The notes under the pieces: generated by a model | Databases searched by the model: none | Seen by the model: only the letters and a program-made list of their open reading frames with translations | Told to the model about the DNA's origin: nothing | In this document: positions 25,788-34,773 of the stretch, one piece after another | Layout of the letters: the number at the start of each line of letters is the position of its first letter | How positions within the stretch are numbered: position 1 is the first letter of the stretch | Program-made: the position numbers and the translations under genes | Assembly (NCBI RefSeq): GCF_039543385.1 | Contig: NZ_BAABJQ010000008.1 | Coordinates: forward strand, 124,001-188,000 | Length of the DNA stretch: 64,000 nucleotides | DNA from: Rugosimonospora acidiphila | Lineage (GTDB): Bacteria; Actinomycetota; Actinomycetes; Mycobacteriales; Micromonosporaceae | Reading direction: 5' to 3'

Positions 25788-26030
25788 CTAGTGGGCGCAG
25801 TTGACCTCGCACCAGGGTTGGGCGGCGAAGTCGAAGTCGGCGACGGTCCAGGCTTCGGCCAGCCAGGAGAACCGCCGCCGGCCGGCGGCGGTTCTCCTGG
25901 GCTCGGTGGCTTCGACTTCGGTTTCCAGCAACCGTCCCAGGGCCGTGGTCAGCGACAGGCGCTCGGTGCGGCTGGCGTCCAGGACGCGGAGGAGGGCTTT
26001 GCCGGGGTCGTTGAGTTGCAACGTCCTCAC
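25788..26030 (-). CDS. Small hypothetical protein (80 aa), doubtful
   Basis: An 80-codon frame beginning MRTLQLNDPGKALL and ending AAQPWCEVNCAH. I do not recognise it. Composition is more protein-like than the overlapping frames, with a possible helical N-terminal half. A perfect 38-bp palindrome lies within it, and there is a sulfur-type promoter element about 65 bp upstream. It sits between IS debris and an aldo/keto reductase gene, so it may itself be debris. Confidence 0.3.
   Translation of the reverse strand: MRTLQLNDPGKALLRVLDASRTERLSLTTALGRLLETEVEATEPRRTAAGRRRFSWLAEAWTVADFDFAAQPWCEVNCAH
25863..25900. repeat. Perfect 38-bp palindrome
   Basis: CCAGGAGAACCGCCGCCGG (25863-25881) is directly followed by its exact reverse complement (25882-25900), with no spacer. 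Too long for chance. It could form a cruciform or terminator hairpin, or mark a recombination or duplication junction in this mobile-element debris. Confidence 0.85.
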
Positions 26031-26093
26031 CCCGTAGAGACAGCTGCGCTCGCCCGACGGCGAGGTGCCGCTCGGTGACGCGCCCGAGCCAGA

Positions 26094-26106
26094 CTATGGA
26101 CTTGAT
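26094..26106 (-). promoter_or_regulatory. Orphan copy of the sulfonate-operon promoter element
   Basis: On the minus strand ATCAAGTCCATAG is followed by TCT, nearly the same as ATCAAATCCATAGG (8852) and ATTAAGTCCATCGG (10517). No intact leader ORF begins at the expected distance, although degenerate ...RRRASAAVSTG-stop codons follow. It may be the remains of a third leader/operon. Confidence 0.4.
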
Positions 26107-26319
26107 GCCTCGCGCCACGTGACGCGACGCCGGGCGGCCAACGTCGACGCCCCCACGGCTTACCGCTCTGCCTATCTGGCGCTGAAATCCCGACTGCGGT
26201 CAACGGGCTCGTCAGTCGCGCTGCCGAGCGCCGTTCAAGGACCAGGTGCGGGGGAGGCGTTCCCGTAGGTAGGGGATCCAGTCGTGGGCGGCTCGGCGTG
26301 CCCACCCACCGACTGCAAC

Positions 26320-27312
26320 TCACTCTTGGATCGCAGAGTCCAAGGGGGACCGGCGCGCACCGGCCACGGCGTCGGTCGGGATTGCCTCGGCCAGCGCGGA
26401 CAGTGTCTCCGCGTTTAGGTGTAGCGCGGCGGCCGCGACGTTCTCCGTCAGATGGGTGCGGCGCCGGGTTCCCGGAATGGCGATGATGTGTGTGCCCTGG
26501 TTGAGCACCCAGGCCAGGGCAATCTGTCCGGTCGTGACGTTCAGCTGCGCGGCGACCTGCGTGATCCGTTCTAATACGGCCAGGTTCTGGGCGAGGGCGG
26601 CATTCTCGAAGCGTGGAAAGGAACGGCGCAGATCGGTCGGTTCGAGCATGTCGTTGGACCGGACCGTGCCGGTGAGGAATCCGCGGCCCAGCGGCGCGTA
26701 CGCGACGAAGCCGACGCCCAACTCTCGTACGGTCGCCAGCACCCCGCTGCGTTCCACATCGCGGCTGAACAGCGAGTATTCGGTCTCCACGGCGGAGAGC
26801 GGGGCGGCCGCGTGAGCGCGCCGGATGGTGGCGGCGTCGGCCTCGCTAATGCCGAGATAGCGCAGCTTCCCCGCGGTGACCAGCTCACCCAGCGCGCCGA
26901 AGGTCTCTTCGACCGGCACGTCCGGGTCGACCCGGTGCTGGTAGTAGAGGTCGATCCGGTCCGTATTCAAATTCCGCAGGGAGCGTTCGACACTGGCCCG
27001 CACGTACTCTGGGCGGCCATTTACGCCGCCGATCACCCGGCCGGAGTCGTCCATTGCCGCCCCGCCGAATTTAGTAGCGATCAGCACATCGTCGCGTCGT
27101 CCGGCGAGCGCCCGACCAAGTAGCTGCTCCCCGATGAATGGACCGTAGACGTCGGCGGTGTCGAACATCGTTACGCCCAGGTCGATTGCCCGGTGGATGG
27201 TGTTGACCGATTCCGTCTCGTCGGCGGTTCCGTACGCGCCGGTCATGCCCATGCAGCCCAAACCGAGAGCAGAGGACGTGAGGCCGAGTCCGCCGATCTT
27301 ACGGAATTCCAT
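26320..27312 (-). CDS. Aldo/keto reductase
   Basis: A 330-residue (alpha/beta)8 NADPH oxidoreductase. The catalytic tetrad is visible: Asp and Tyr in MFDTADVYG, Lys in IATKFGG and His in YYQHRVDP. The C-terminal cofactor segment IIAIPGTRRRTHLTEN is present. The ATG at 27312 is used; a TTG three codons upstream is also in frame. The substrate is unknown; the sequence is of the AKR13/YakC-like group. It is transcribed divergently from the XRE regulator at 27491, which probably controls it. Confidence 0.9.
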   Translation of the reverse strand: MEFRKIGGLGLTSSALGLGCMGMTGAYGTADETESVNTIHRAIDLGVTMFDTADVYGPFIGEQLLGRALAGRRDDVLIATKFGGAAMDDSGRVIGGVNGRPEYVRASVERSLRNLNTDRIDLYYQHRVDPDVPVEETFGALGELVTAGKLRYLGISEADAATIRRAHAAAPLSAVETEYSLFSRDVERSGVLATVRELGVGFVAYAPLGRGFLTGTVRSNDMLEPTDLRRSFPRFENAALAQNLAVLERITQVAAQLNVTTGQIALAWVLNQGTHIIAIPGTRRRTHLTENVAAAALHLNAETLSALAEAIPTDAVAGARRSPLDSAIQE

Positions 27313-27490
27313 AGGAACCAACTTCTCTACGAGGATAAGAATTCTTGCTGATAGTCACCGTTTCCTGGCGGTCACCGAGAAGTCAAGCACGGCATGCGTC
27401 GATCGCGAAGGGTTTTGGGTCGTCGAACGATACCTAGGAATCGCAGTGCTACCCTCGCGTTATGAGCACTTCCACTGGGCTGCGGCGGTG

Positions 27491-28327
27491 ATGGTTTCCC
27501 GGAACCCGGAGCTCGGAGCATTTCTGCGCGCCCGGCGCGCCCGGATCCGTCCGCAGGATGTCGGACTCTCGCCGTCGGACCGACGAAGAGTGCCGGGACT
27601 GCGGCGCGAGGAACTGGCTCAGCTTGCCGGGGTGAGTCTCGACTACTACGCGCGGCTGGAGCAAGGCCGCCAGCCGACCGCCTCGCCCGCCGTGCTGGGC
27701 GCCGTGGCACGGGTGCTCCAGTTGAGCGCCGACGAACGGTCACATCTGCACACGCTGGCCGGGCTGTCTGACCGGGAGCGGCTGGAAAACAACTCCTCCT
27801 CTGGCGAGGCGATCGATCCACGGACGCAGCGGGTATTCGATCTACTGGATGGCACGCCCGCGATCGTCTGCGGCCGGTACGTCGACATCATCGCGGCGAA
27901 TGACGCGGCCTGTTTCCTGTTCGGCACGGATTTCAAAACGCTGCCGCCTACGGATCGCAACTCGGTGCAATGGTTTCTGCGATCGCCACTGGCCCGGGAA
28001 CTGTACGGCGAGGAGTGGGAGAATGCCGTTGCCGAAATGATCGGCATGCTGCGACTCGACGCCGGTCGCCAACCTGACACGCCGCGACTGAGGGAGATCG
28101 TCGGGCGGCTTGAGCGGGAAAGTTCATTGTTCCGTCGCCTGTGGCAGGAACACCAGGTGTCAAGGTGGCTGCATGACCGGAAGACGTTGAACCATCCGTC
28201 GCTCGGGCCGGCGGAATTCGTCAACGAGGCGATAACGGTGCAGGGCGTTCCCGAACAGACGATCTATGTGATGGTCCCGAGCGCGGAGGCCGAATTCCGG
28301 CGGGCGCTGCAGGAATCGCTTTTGTGA
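27491..28327 (+). CDS. XRE-family transcriptional regulator with MmyB-like domain
   Basis: 278 residues. The N-terminal helix-turn-helix (GLRREELAQLAGVSLDYYARL, about 35-60) is followed by an MmyB-like ligand-binding domain (RYVDIIAANDAACFLFG, PLARELYGEEWEN, RLWQEHQVSRW). Such regulators usually sit divergent to a short-chain or aldo/keto reductase gene, as here (178-bp gap), and the domain is thought to bind a small, possibly fatty-acid-like ligand. The frame is open far upstream over the reductase gene; ATG 27491 begins the real domain. Confidence 0.87.
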   Translation: MVSRNPELGAFLRARRARIRPQDVGLSPSDRRRVPGLRREELAQLAGVSLDYYARLEQGRQPTASPAVLGAVARVLQLSADERSHLHTLAGLSDRERLENNSSSGEAIDPRTQRVFDLLDGTPAIVCGRYVDIIAANDAACFLFGTDFKTLPPTDRNSVQWFLRSPLARELYGEEWENAVAEMIGMLRLDAGRQPDTPRLREIVGRLERESSLFRRLWQEHQVSRWLHDRKTLNHPSLGPAEFVNEAITVQGVPEQTIYVMVPSAEAEFRRALQESLL

Positions 28328-29033
28328 AGAAAGGCTCCCGTGACGGCGGGGTTCCAGGTCGGGTGGTGTGCCGGCGCACGATCGGATCGGCGGATGCCTC
28401 GCCGTGTTCGAACTGCCGGCGAGCCAGCCGGCCGCTGGTGGGGGCACCGGCTGTATTACGAGATCGCCCGGGCCGACGGCGCGTACGAACTGCGTACCGA
28501 ACCTACGGTGGGTTTCCCGCGCACACCCTATGGTGCTTGTGCGCGCAGTGCTGACACCTTGACCCCACGGGATGCGCGTCATGGTCGATGAGCGTTAGGC
28601 AGGGACCGTGGTCATGTGGGTTCTGACGACTCGTGCCGGGATGGGCGTCGTCGGGGCGATATGGGAGCGGATGCGCGAGGCGGCGGTCCCGGTTCTTGAA
28701 TTCACCGATCCTGTCGATCGTCCGAAACGGGTGGCTTGACGTGGATGGCATCCAGCAGAGGCACCGGCGGTACCGGACGATCGTGACGGCGATCGACTTC
28801 GGAAGGGTCGCATAGTCGCCGTGACAGGGGGTACACGCGCGAACGACGAAGTAGCGGGCGTTGCATGCGGCGGGCAGTGTTCCAGCGTATGGCGAGTTTG
28901 GCGCAGGCTCGGTTCCCGCGGGGGCGCCATTGTTGTCCGATGTGTCGTCGGCGTCGCCCGCACCCGGTGCGTTCACGGGGTGTGTCCGCGGACTGAGAAA
29001 CACGATGCCCGCGCCGTATGGTCAGGAGGAGCA
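28328..29033. other. Intergenic stretch of about 700 bp, no convincing gene
   Basis: A plus-strand frame around 28430-28560 (GHRLYYEIARADGAYELRTE) looks faintly coding but has no start or family that I can name, and may be the tail of a lost gene. GTCAGGAGGAG at 29021-29031 is the ribosome site of the next gene. Confidence 0.4.
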
Positions 29034-29675
29034 GTGGGTGAAAGCGGCAAGCCAGGCGCGTCCGGTGGCCAGAAGTCAACCGGGACCGCGGTCAAGGAGC
29101 AGGGTTCGCAGGTAGCCAAGGGCACGTCACAGACCGGCCAGCGCGTGGCTCATACGGCTGCGGAGCAGGGCAAGCAGGTTGTCCAGGAGACCGGACGGCA
29201 GGCACATAACGTCGTGGACCAGGCGCAGTCGCAGCTGATGGAGCAGGCCAGCGCCCAGCAGAAGCGGGCCGCGAGTGGGTTGCGCAGCCTCGGCGACCAG
29301 TTGCGTTCGGCCGTGGACAAGAGCGATCAGCCCGGGCCGGCGGACGATCTCGTCCGCCAGGCGTCGGACCGGATGACCAGGGTGGCCGACTGGCTCGAGC
29401 AGCGGGAGCCGGGTCAGGTGGTCGATGAACTGCGGGAGTTCGCCCGCCGTCGTCCGGGAGCCTTTCTGGGCGGTGCCGCTGTGGCTGGTCTGCTGGTCGG
29501 CCGGTTCACTCGTACCATGACCTCCGGCGGCGGCGGTGACCAGAACGATGCCGGCGTCCAGCCTGGCGGGCAGTCGCAGCCGGGGTCACCGGACGGATCC
29601 GGTCCTAACCTTGCCGACAGCCCCTCTCAGATCCTGGCCGGTCCCCCGTCATCCGAGCCGGGGATGGCGCGGTGA
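29034..29675 (+). CDS. Hypothetical protein with amphipathic repeats and C-terminal membrane segment
   Basis: 213 residues from GTG 29034, preceded by AGGAGGA. The N-terminal 110 residues are Gln/Ala/Gly-rich with heptad-like runs (VAHTAAEQGKQVVQETGRQA, QKRAASGLRSLGDQL), suggesting amphipathic helices. A short hydrophobic segment (AFLGGAAVAGLLVG, near 155-170) follows RRRPG and precedes a Gly/Pro/Ser-rich tail. It is the first gene of a three-gene operon with a holin-like and a DUF3618 protein and overlaps the next start (GTGA). A role at the membrane under stress is inferred. Confidence 0.75.
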   Translation: MGESGKPGASGGQKSTGTAVKEQGSQVAKGTSQTGQRVAHTAAEQGKQVVQETGRQAHNVVDQAQSQLMEQASAQQKRAASGLRSLGDQLRSAVDKSDQPGPADDLVRQASDRMTRVADWLEQREPGQVVDELREFARRRPGAFLGGAAVAGLLVGRFTRTMTSGGGGDQNDAGVQPGGQSQPGSPDGSGPNLADSPSQILAGPPSSEPGMAR

Positions 29676-30112
29676 GCGCCCCGTCGAAACGCCCGCAGGA
29701 GATGGGCGTGGACGGATCGCAGTCGCAGTCTTCGGTCGGTGAGCTGCTTACGGAGCTCAGCCGGGATGTGTCGCGGCTGGTCCGTCAGGAAGTCGAGCTG
29801 GCCAAGGCGGAGCTGCGGCAGGAGGTCAAGAAGACGGGCAAGGTCGGTGGCCTGTTCGGCGGCAGTGCGCTGGCGGGCTACATGACGTTGCTGTTCCTCT
29901 CGATCGCTGCCTGGTGGGGCCTGGCCAACGTCATGGATCAGGGCTGGGCGGCATTGATCGTGGCCGGGGTGTGGGCGGTCATCGGCGTGTTCCTGTTTGC
30001 CGCTGGTCGAGCGCAGGGGCGTCGGATCACGGGGCTGCGTCAGACCACGGCGACGGTACGCGAGGTGCCCGGCGCCTTGAAGCCGGGCCCGGACCACAAA
30101 GGGGAAAGATGA
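29672..30112 (+). CDS. Phage holin-like membrane protein (actinobacterial holin superfamily)
   Basis: 146 residues. The amphipathic N-terminus (ELSRDVSRLVRQEVELAKAE) and two membrane helices (YMTLLFLSIAAWWGLANV and AALIVAGVWAVIGVFLFAAG) match the holin-X/PF07332 pattern of chromosomal actinobacterial proteins. Despite the name, no phage genes are nearby. The start overlaps the upstream stop, and its own stop overlaps the next ATG, so all three products are made in a coupled way. Confidence 0.82.
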   Translation: MSAPSKRPQEMGVDGSQSQSSVGELLTELSRDVSRLVRQEVELAKAELRQEVKKTGKVGGLFGGSALAGYMTLLFLSIAAWWGLANVMDQGWAALIVAGVWAVIGVFLFAAGRAQGRRITGLRQTTATVREVPGALKPGPDHKGER

Positions 30113-30792
30113 TGAGCACCGATCCCGACCAGATCCGGCAGGATATCGAACGTACCCAGGGCGAGTTGGGCGACGACGTCGACGCGCTGACCGACCGGGC
30201 GGGCGCGATGGCCGACAAGTACAACCCGCGCAAGGTAGTCAACCGGCGCGTCAACCGGATCCGTGACGCGTTCCACGGGGCAAGGGAGAAGGTCATGGGC
30301 ACAACTACGTCGGCCGGTCACGCCACGGGTGCGAAGGCCGGAGAGATGCGCGACCGGGCGTCGCACACCGCGTCTGAGATGGGACACAAGGCGTCCCAGA
30401 CCGCGTCGAATGCCGGGCATGCGGTCAGTTCCGCTCCACAGAAGGCTCGAGACCAGGCCCAGGGCAGTCCGCTGGCCGCCGGGCTGATCGCCTTCGGGGC
30501 CGGCATGCTGATCTCATCCCTGCTGCCGGCCAGCGATGCGGAGCGACGGATGGCCGGACGGGTCAAGGACACGGCGGCGCAGCATTCTGGTCAGATCAAG
30601 CAGGGGCTCGGCGGAGCCGCCCAGCAGATGCGCGAGGGCTTGCGCGAGCCGACTCAACACGCGGCGGAGTCGGTCAAGTCCGCGGCGGGGCAGGCGGCCT
30701 CGAACGTCCGTGACCAGGGCCAGTGGGCCGCCAAGGATGTCAAGGAGCAGGCCCAGCAGGCTGGACAGAACGTCAAGTCACAGCAGAAGTAG
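30109..30792 (+). CDS. DUF3618 domain protein
   Basis: 227 residues. The DUF3618 motif IRQDIERTQGELGDDVDALT is at the N-terminus; a helical Ala/Gln-rich middle has repeats of the type RDRASHTASEMGHKASQTAS; one hydrophobic stretch (GLIAFGAGMLISSLLPASD, about 120-140) and a long amphipathic C-terminal helix follow. Two adjacent ATGs (30109, 30112) overlap the upstream stop. Function unknown. Family members occur next to holin-like proteins in actinobacteria, as here. Confidence 0.82.
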   Translation: MMSTDPDQIRQDIERTQGELGDDVDALTDRAGAMADKYNPRKVVNRRVNRIRDAFHGAREKVMGTTTSAGHATGAKAGEMRDRASHTASEMGHKASQTASNAGHAVSSAPQKARDQAQGSPLAAGLIAFGAGMLISSLLPASDAERRMAGRVKDTAAQHSGQIKQGLGGAAQQMREGLREPTQHAAESVKSAAGQAASNVRDQGQWAAKDVKEQAQQAGQNVKSQQK

Positions 30793-31344
30793 CGGCAGGA
30801 TGCGGATCAGCCAGTGGCGGCCGGACGGGGCCTGAGCGAGCGGCCCCGACGGACCGCCCCACCGTTGGACCGGCCCGCGCGGCCGGCGCGGGTTCGGCAC
30901 CGAGCCGGAGTTCGCCCAGGCGACCGGCCGCGACACCGCCCGGCTCGGCTCGGGGTGCCGATCCGCTGGCGGGCCCGCAAGGCGTTGATGGCCCGGGTGT
31001 ACCGTTAAAGCGCTGCCCGGGTCCCCGGTGGCCAGGTCCCGTGAAGTCCCACGGATCGCCTCCCACGCGAGGGGTCGCCATGACCGCAGCAACATTGATG
31101 CTGCCCGGCCGGAGCATGTATCGCGGACGCGTGGTTGCGCCGGTCGCACGGTCGCCGCTGCCGGTTGTGTCGTCGATGATGGGGATGGGCGGGCATCGTG
31201 CGGCGGTGATGATTGCCATCCCCAGGGCTGTCGACCGATGGGCGGCGCAGGCTCGCGGCGCTCCACCGGCACGCGCCAGGCAGCTCAAGGGGCGTCAGCT
31301 CACGCGGCGGCATCACCGCCTGCTGCCCTTGAAAGTCCCTGCTG
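30793..31344. other. Intergenic stretch of about 550 bp, nothing recognised
   Basis: All frames are Arg/Pro/Gly-rich with no usable start or known motif. Probably the promoter region of the GAF-ANTAR pair plus non-coding sequence. Confidence 0.45.
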
Positions 31345-32079
31345 ATGGGTGCCGATGGCAGGTTGCGCTTGTCGGCGCTGGTCGTCGAGGCGGCCGACGG
31401 GGTTGCGCTCACTGTCGACCACGTCGGCGTGGTGACCGTCCATGCCGCGGGTGTGGACGCCGTCGCGATCACGGTGGCTCTCGCCGCGTCGCCGCGCGAG
31501 ACCGTCTACGCCAGCGACCAACTCGCGGCGGACATGGAAGAACTGACCACGACACTCGGCGAGGGCCCCGGCGTCGACGCACTGGCCGATGGTCCCGCAC
31601 TCGCCGCGGACCTGAACGAGGCTCGGCGCCGGGTACGTTGGCCGGTCTTCGCACCTGCCGCGATCGAGGGCGGCGTGCGGGCCGCGTTCGCGCTTCCGCT
31701 GCAGGTGGGCGGCATCCACCTCGGCGTCATGGACCTGTACCGGGTGCGGGCCGGCCCGTTGAACCCGGGCCAGTTGGCCGATGCGCTGCTGCTGGCGGAC
31801 ACCGCCTGTGCGCTGCTCCTGGACACGGCCAGCACCGGGGCCACCGGGTACCGGCTGGAGGGGGCCAGTCTCCAGCATCCGGAAGTGCACCAGGCCACCG
31901 GGATGATCATCGCTCAGGCGGGGGTCAGCGCGGCGGTAGCCTTGATCCGGCTACGCGCGTACGCATACGTCCATGATCAGCGGCTGCGCCAGGTGGCGGG
32001 CGACGTCGTCGCCCGCAGGCTGCGATTTCACTCTGACGCTGGGGACGGTGACAGTCCTGATGACACCGAAGAGAAATGA
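31345..32079 (+). CDS. GAF-ANTAR domain regulator 1
   Basis: 244 residues with a GAF-like sensor (ASDQLAADMEELTTTLGEGP, RAAFALPLQVGGIHLGVMDLYR) and a C-terminal ANTAR RNA-binding domain (HQATGMIIAQAGVSAAVALIRLRAYAY). ANTAR proteins bind paired hairpins in nascent RNA and prevent transcription termination. The GAF ligand is unknown. ATG 31345 gives the full GAF domain. The stop overlaps the ATG of a second GAF-ANTAR gene, an uncommon tandem pair. Confidence 0.85.
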   Translation: MGADGRLRLSALVVEAADGVALTVDHVGVVTVHAAGVDAVAITVALAASPRETVYASDQLAADMEELTTTLGEGPGVDALADGPALAADLNEARRRVRWPVFAPAAIEGGVRAAFALPLQVGGIHLGVMDLYRVRAGPLNPGQLADALLLADTACALLLDTASTGATGYRLEGASLQHPEVHQATGMIIAQAGVSAAVALIRLRAYAYVHDQRLRQVAGDVVARRLRFHSDAGDGDSPDDTEEK

Positions 32080-32900
32080 CTGGCATCGCCTCCCATCCCC
32101 CGCGGCGCCGATCTACCGTGACGAAGGTGAATGACATGGCCCAGCCCCCGCTAGCCGACGTATTTGTCGAGATGGCCGACACGCTCGTCGACGACTTCGA
32201 CCTCATCGATTTCCTGCACACCCTGACCGAACGATGCGTTCAACTGCTCGATGTCGACGCGGCCGGTCTGCTGCTGACCGACGGGCGGGGCACCCTGCAG
32301 GTTGTCGCCGCGTCCTCCGAACGGACCCGTCTGCTGGAGCTGTTCCAATTGCAGACCGATCAGGGTCCGTGCCTGGACTGTTTCCGCACGTCCATGCCTG
32401 TCTCCGTCGCGGACCTGCCCGCGGCCGGGCGGTGGCCGCGGTTCACCGCCGCCGCTGCCGAGGTCGGCTTCGCCGCCGTGCATGCCCTGCCGATGCGGCT
32501 GCGCACCGACGTCATCGGCGCGCTGAACCTCTTCACCGTCGGAACCGGTGCCCTCGACGGGGAGAAGCTACGAGTTGGGCAGGCGCTGGCCGACATCGCG
32601 ACCGTCGGGCTGCTGCAGCAGCGCGCCATCCACCGCCGCGACATGCTCACCGAACAACTGCAGACCGCGCTCAACAGCCGCGTTCTGATCGAGCAGGCCA
32701 AGGGCCTGCTCTCCGAGCGCCTCCACGTCAGCGTGTCCGACGCATTCGCGATCCTGCGCGGCACCGCCCGCAGTCGCAACCGGCGACTGTCTGACCTCGC
32801 CCAGGCCCTCGTCGACGGAGCCGAACAGCTTCCGTCAGCCGCCATCACCGATCGAGCGTCCGCTCCTGCGCCCCGGCAGGCCAGCCCGACACCGAACTGA
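32076..32900 (+). CDS. GAF-ANTAR domain regulator 2
   Basis: 274 residues. The GAF sensor spans about residues 30-170 (VEMADTLVDDFDLIDFLHTL, DVDAAGLLLTDGRGTLQVVA, DQGPCLDCFRT), and a C-terminal ANTAR domain follows (SRVLIEQAKGLLSERLHVSVSDAFAILR). The ATG at 32076 overlaps the previous stop; in-frame ATG 32136 is an alternative. It is related to its neighbour in layout but not close in sequence. The target RNA hairpins are not evident in this window. Confidence 0.86.
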   Translation: MTGIASHPPRRRSTVTKVNDMAQPPLADVFVEMADTLVDDFDLIDFLHTLTERCVQLLDVDAAGLLLTDGRGTLQVVAASSERTRLLELFQLQTDQGPCLDCFRTSMPVSVADLPAAGRWPRFTAAAAEVGFAAVHALPMRLRTDVIGALNLFTVGTGALDGEKLRVGQALADIATVGLLQQRAIHRRDMLTEQLQTALNSRVLIEQAKGLLSERLHVSVSDAFAILRGTARSRNRRLSDLAQALVDGAEQLPSAAITDRASAPAPRQASPTPN

Positions 32901-32969
32901 CCATCACTCACCGGCCGACCCTGCTCATGACGTGCCGGCTGATCCTCAGCACGCGTACCGGAGGTACCT

Positions 32970-33419
32970 GTGACCACAGACAACCGGGACGACATCGTCG
33001 AGGTACTCCTGAAGCAGCATGAACGGCTCCGGGAGCTGTGTGCGGCCGTGCAGGCGGCGGGCGAGGGGCAGCAGCCGCAACTGTTCGGGAAGCTGTGCCG
33101 CCTCGTGCATCTGCACGAACTCGGCGAGCGCGCGGTCGTGCACCCGGTCACCCGAGACCAGACAGGGGCCGGCGGCGACGCGGTCGCCGTGGCCCGCGCG
33201 GGGGAGGAGGACCGGGCCGGCTGGGCCATCGCCGAACTCCAGGACCTCGGGGCGGACCATCCGGCGTTCGCCGCGAAATTCACCGCGTTCCACCGAGCGG
33301 TCCTGGACCACGCCGGGCACGAGGAGCGCGACGAGTTTCCCCGGCTCCGCCTGTACGTTCCGATCCAGCGGCTGTACACGATGGCGGACCACCTGCGCAA
33401 CGTCCAGGCCATGTCCTGA
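32970..33419 (+). CDS. Hemerythrin HHE-domain protein 1
   Basis: 149 residues forming a four-helix di-iron domain. Candidate ligands are His in LLKQHERL, LVHLHELGE and VVHPV, and the final HAGHEERDEFPRL motif. Such proteins sense or bind O2, NO or peroxide. GTG at 32970 has GGAGGTA just upstream. It lies after two GAF-ANTAR regulators and before a YihY-type gene on the other strand. A second hemerythrin-domain gene is at 43927. Confidence 0.86.
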   Translation: MTTDNRDDIVEVLLKQHERLRELCAAVQAAGEGQQPQLFGKLCRLVHLHELGERAVVHPVTRDQTGAGGDAVAVARAGEEDRAGWAIAELQDLGADHPAFAAKFTAFHRAVLDHAGHEERDEFPRLRLYVPIQRLYTMADHLRNVQAMS

Positions 33420-33488
33420 CCTCGATCGTGGCCCCGGACACCGCTGCCCGCCCACCGACGGTGCTGGCCGTGCCGGTCGATGCCTAGG

Positions 33489-34532
33489 TCAGGAACGCGC
33501 GGGCCGCACGGCCGGCGGGCCATCGCGGCTGTCATCCGCCGGTCTCGTGGGGTCGGCGCGCTCCGCTGATGCCGGCTGGTCGGGAAAGGCGACCTCGACG
33601 CGCTGCTCGCTCGGCGGCCGCCGGCGGGTTGTTTCGGCGTACGCACGGTAGGCGCGTTTGTCCCCGCCGGTCAGTGGGGGCTGGATCAGACTACGTGGCC
33701 AAAGCCGGTGAGCGCGCACGACATCGACCTCTACCGCGTAGAGAGTGAGTCGTCCCTGAAGGTGCAGCCAGGCCATCAGGCCGAGCACGACGCCGAAGGT
33801 GCCGTACAGCTCCTGGGCGTGGCGCACCTGGTGGATCAGTAGGAAGGTGCCGGCGACGAGCAGGAGCTGCCAGATGATCGCCGAGGCGATGGCCGATCGC
33901 GCCATGTCGCGCAGTGGCACCTGACGGGCGGTGGCCAGCCGGAATCCGAGCAGGAACACGCCGACGTTGATGATGGTGGACGCGGTGTAGGTGAGGATGC
34001 GCGTGGCCGCTCCGGACAGCGTGCCGGTACCACCGATGCCCGAGAGCAGGCCGGTGGACAGTACCGCGATCGCGGCGACGGCGAGCAGCGCGAAACTGCG
34101 CCCCGCCGCCGCCCGGATACCGGGGCGTTGAGCATAGGGGACATTCCAGATCGTGTTCAGCGCGGCCTGAGTGGCGTTGGCGACACCGCGGGCCCCCCAG
34201 AGGCTGATGACCGCGGAGCCGACGATGACGTACCAGTGTCCCCGCAGCCCGGCCGTGCGCAGCTGGTCGCCGATGACCGGGAAATCCACGACGACGGAGG
34301 TGAGCAGCCGCTCCCGCAGCGCGGAGCGGCTGTCCAGGATGTAGCCGAGGATGGTGCTGAACATCAGCAGCAGGGGAAAGATCGCAGCGAACGCGTAGTA
34401 GGCGATCAGGGCGGCGAGGTTCCCGGCCGAGTCGTCGCCGAACTTCTTCGTGGCGGCCACCGGCAGCGCCAGCCACGCTCGGCTCTGCTGGGCCAGATCC
34501 ACCCGGCGGAGGGCTCTCTCCACGCTGTTCAT
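33489..34532 (-). CDS. YihY/BrkB family inner-membrane protein
   Basis: 347 residues with six predicted membrane helices. The family signature DDSAGNLAALIAYYAFAAIFPLLL is at the N-terminus, and AHRLWPRSLIQPPLTGGDKRAY-like sequence follows the last helix. Members were once thought to be RNase BN and are membrane proteins of unclear role. The ATG at 34532 (MNSVERALRR) is preferred; an in-frame GTG 11 codons upstream is possible. The C-terminal tail is Arg/Pro-rich and cytoplasmic. Confidence 0.86.
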   Translation of the reverse strand: MNSVERALRRVDLAQQSRAWLALPVAATKKFGDDSAGNLAALIAYYAFAAIFPLLLMFSTILGYILDSRSALRERLLTSVVVDFPVIGDQLRTAGLRGHWYVIVGSAVISLWGARGVANATQAALNTIWNVPYAQRPGIRAAAGRSFALLAVAAIAVLSTGLLSGIGGTGTLSGAATRILTYTASTIINVGVFLLGFRLATARQVPLRDMARSAIASAIIWQLLLVAGTFLLIHQVRHAQELYGTFGVVLGLMAWLHLQGRLTLYAVEVDVVRAHRLWPRSLIQPPLTGGDKRAYRAYAETTRRRPPSEQRVEVAFPDQPASAERADPTRPADDSRDGPPAVRPARS

Positions 34533-34773
34533 GACACATCCATACCCATCGAGACGGCCTGTCACCCGTCCGGATCGCGCGAAGTGCTGCCAGGGTGGCC
34601 GGCGCCGGGCGGCGGGGTGACGTCGGGCGCGGCCGGGCGATCGGTGGCGGTTGAGGAACGTGTCGAGAGGGCCCCGGGCGCCGGAACGCCGCGGCCGCGG
34701 AACCGGCGGGCCAAATTCATCGTCATCGGTAGGTACCAGTCGATCGCTCCGGCGCGCGGGGCGGTCCGCCGGC

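Noticed and set aside
29672..30112. Prophage, because of the holin-like gene
   Set aside because: No phage structural, lysis or integrase genes nearby; this family is chromosomal in actinobacteria.
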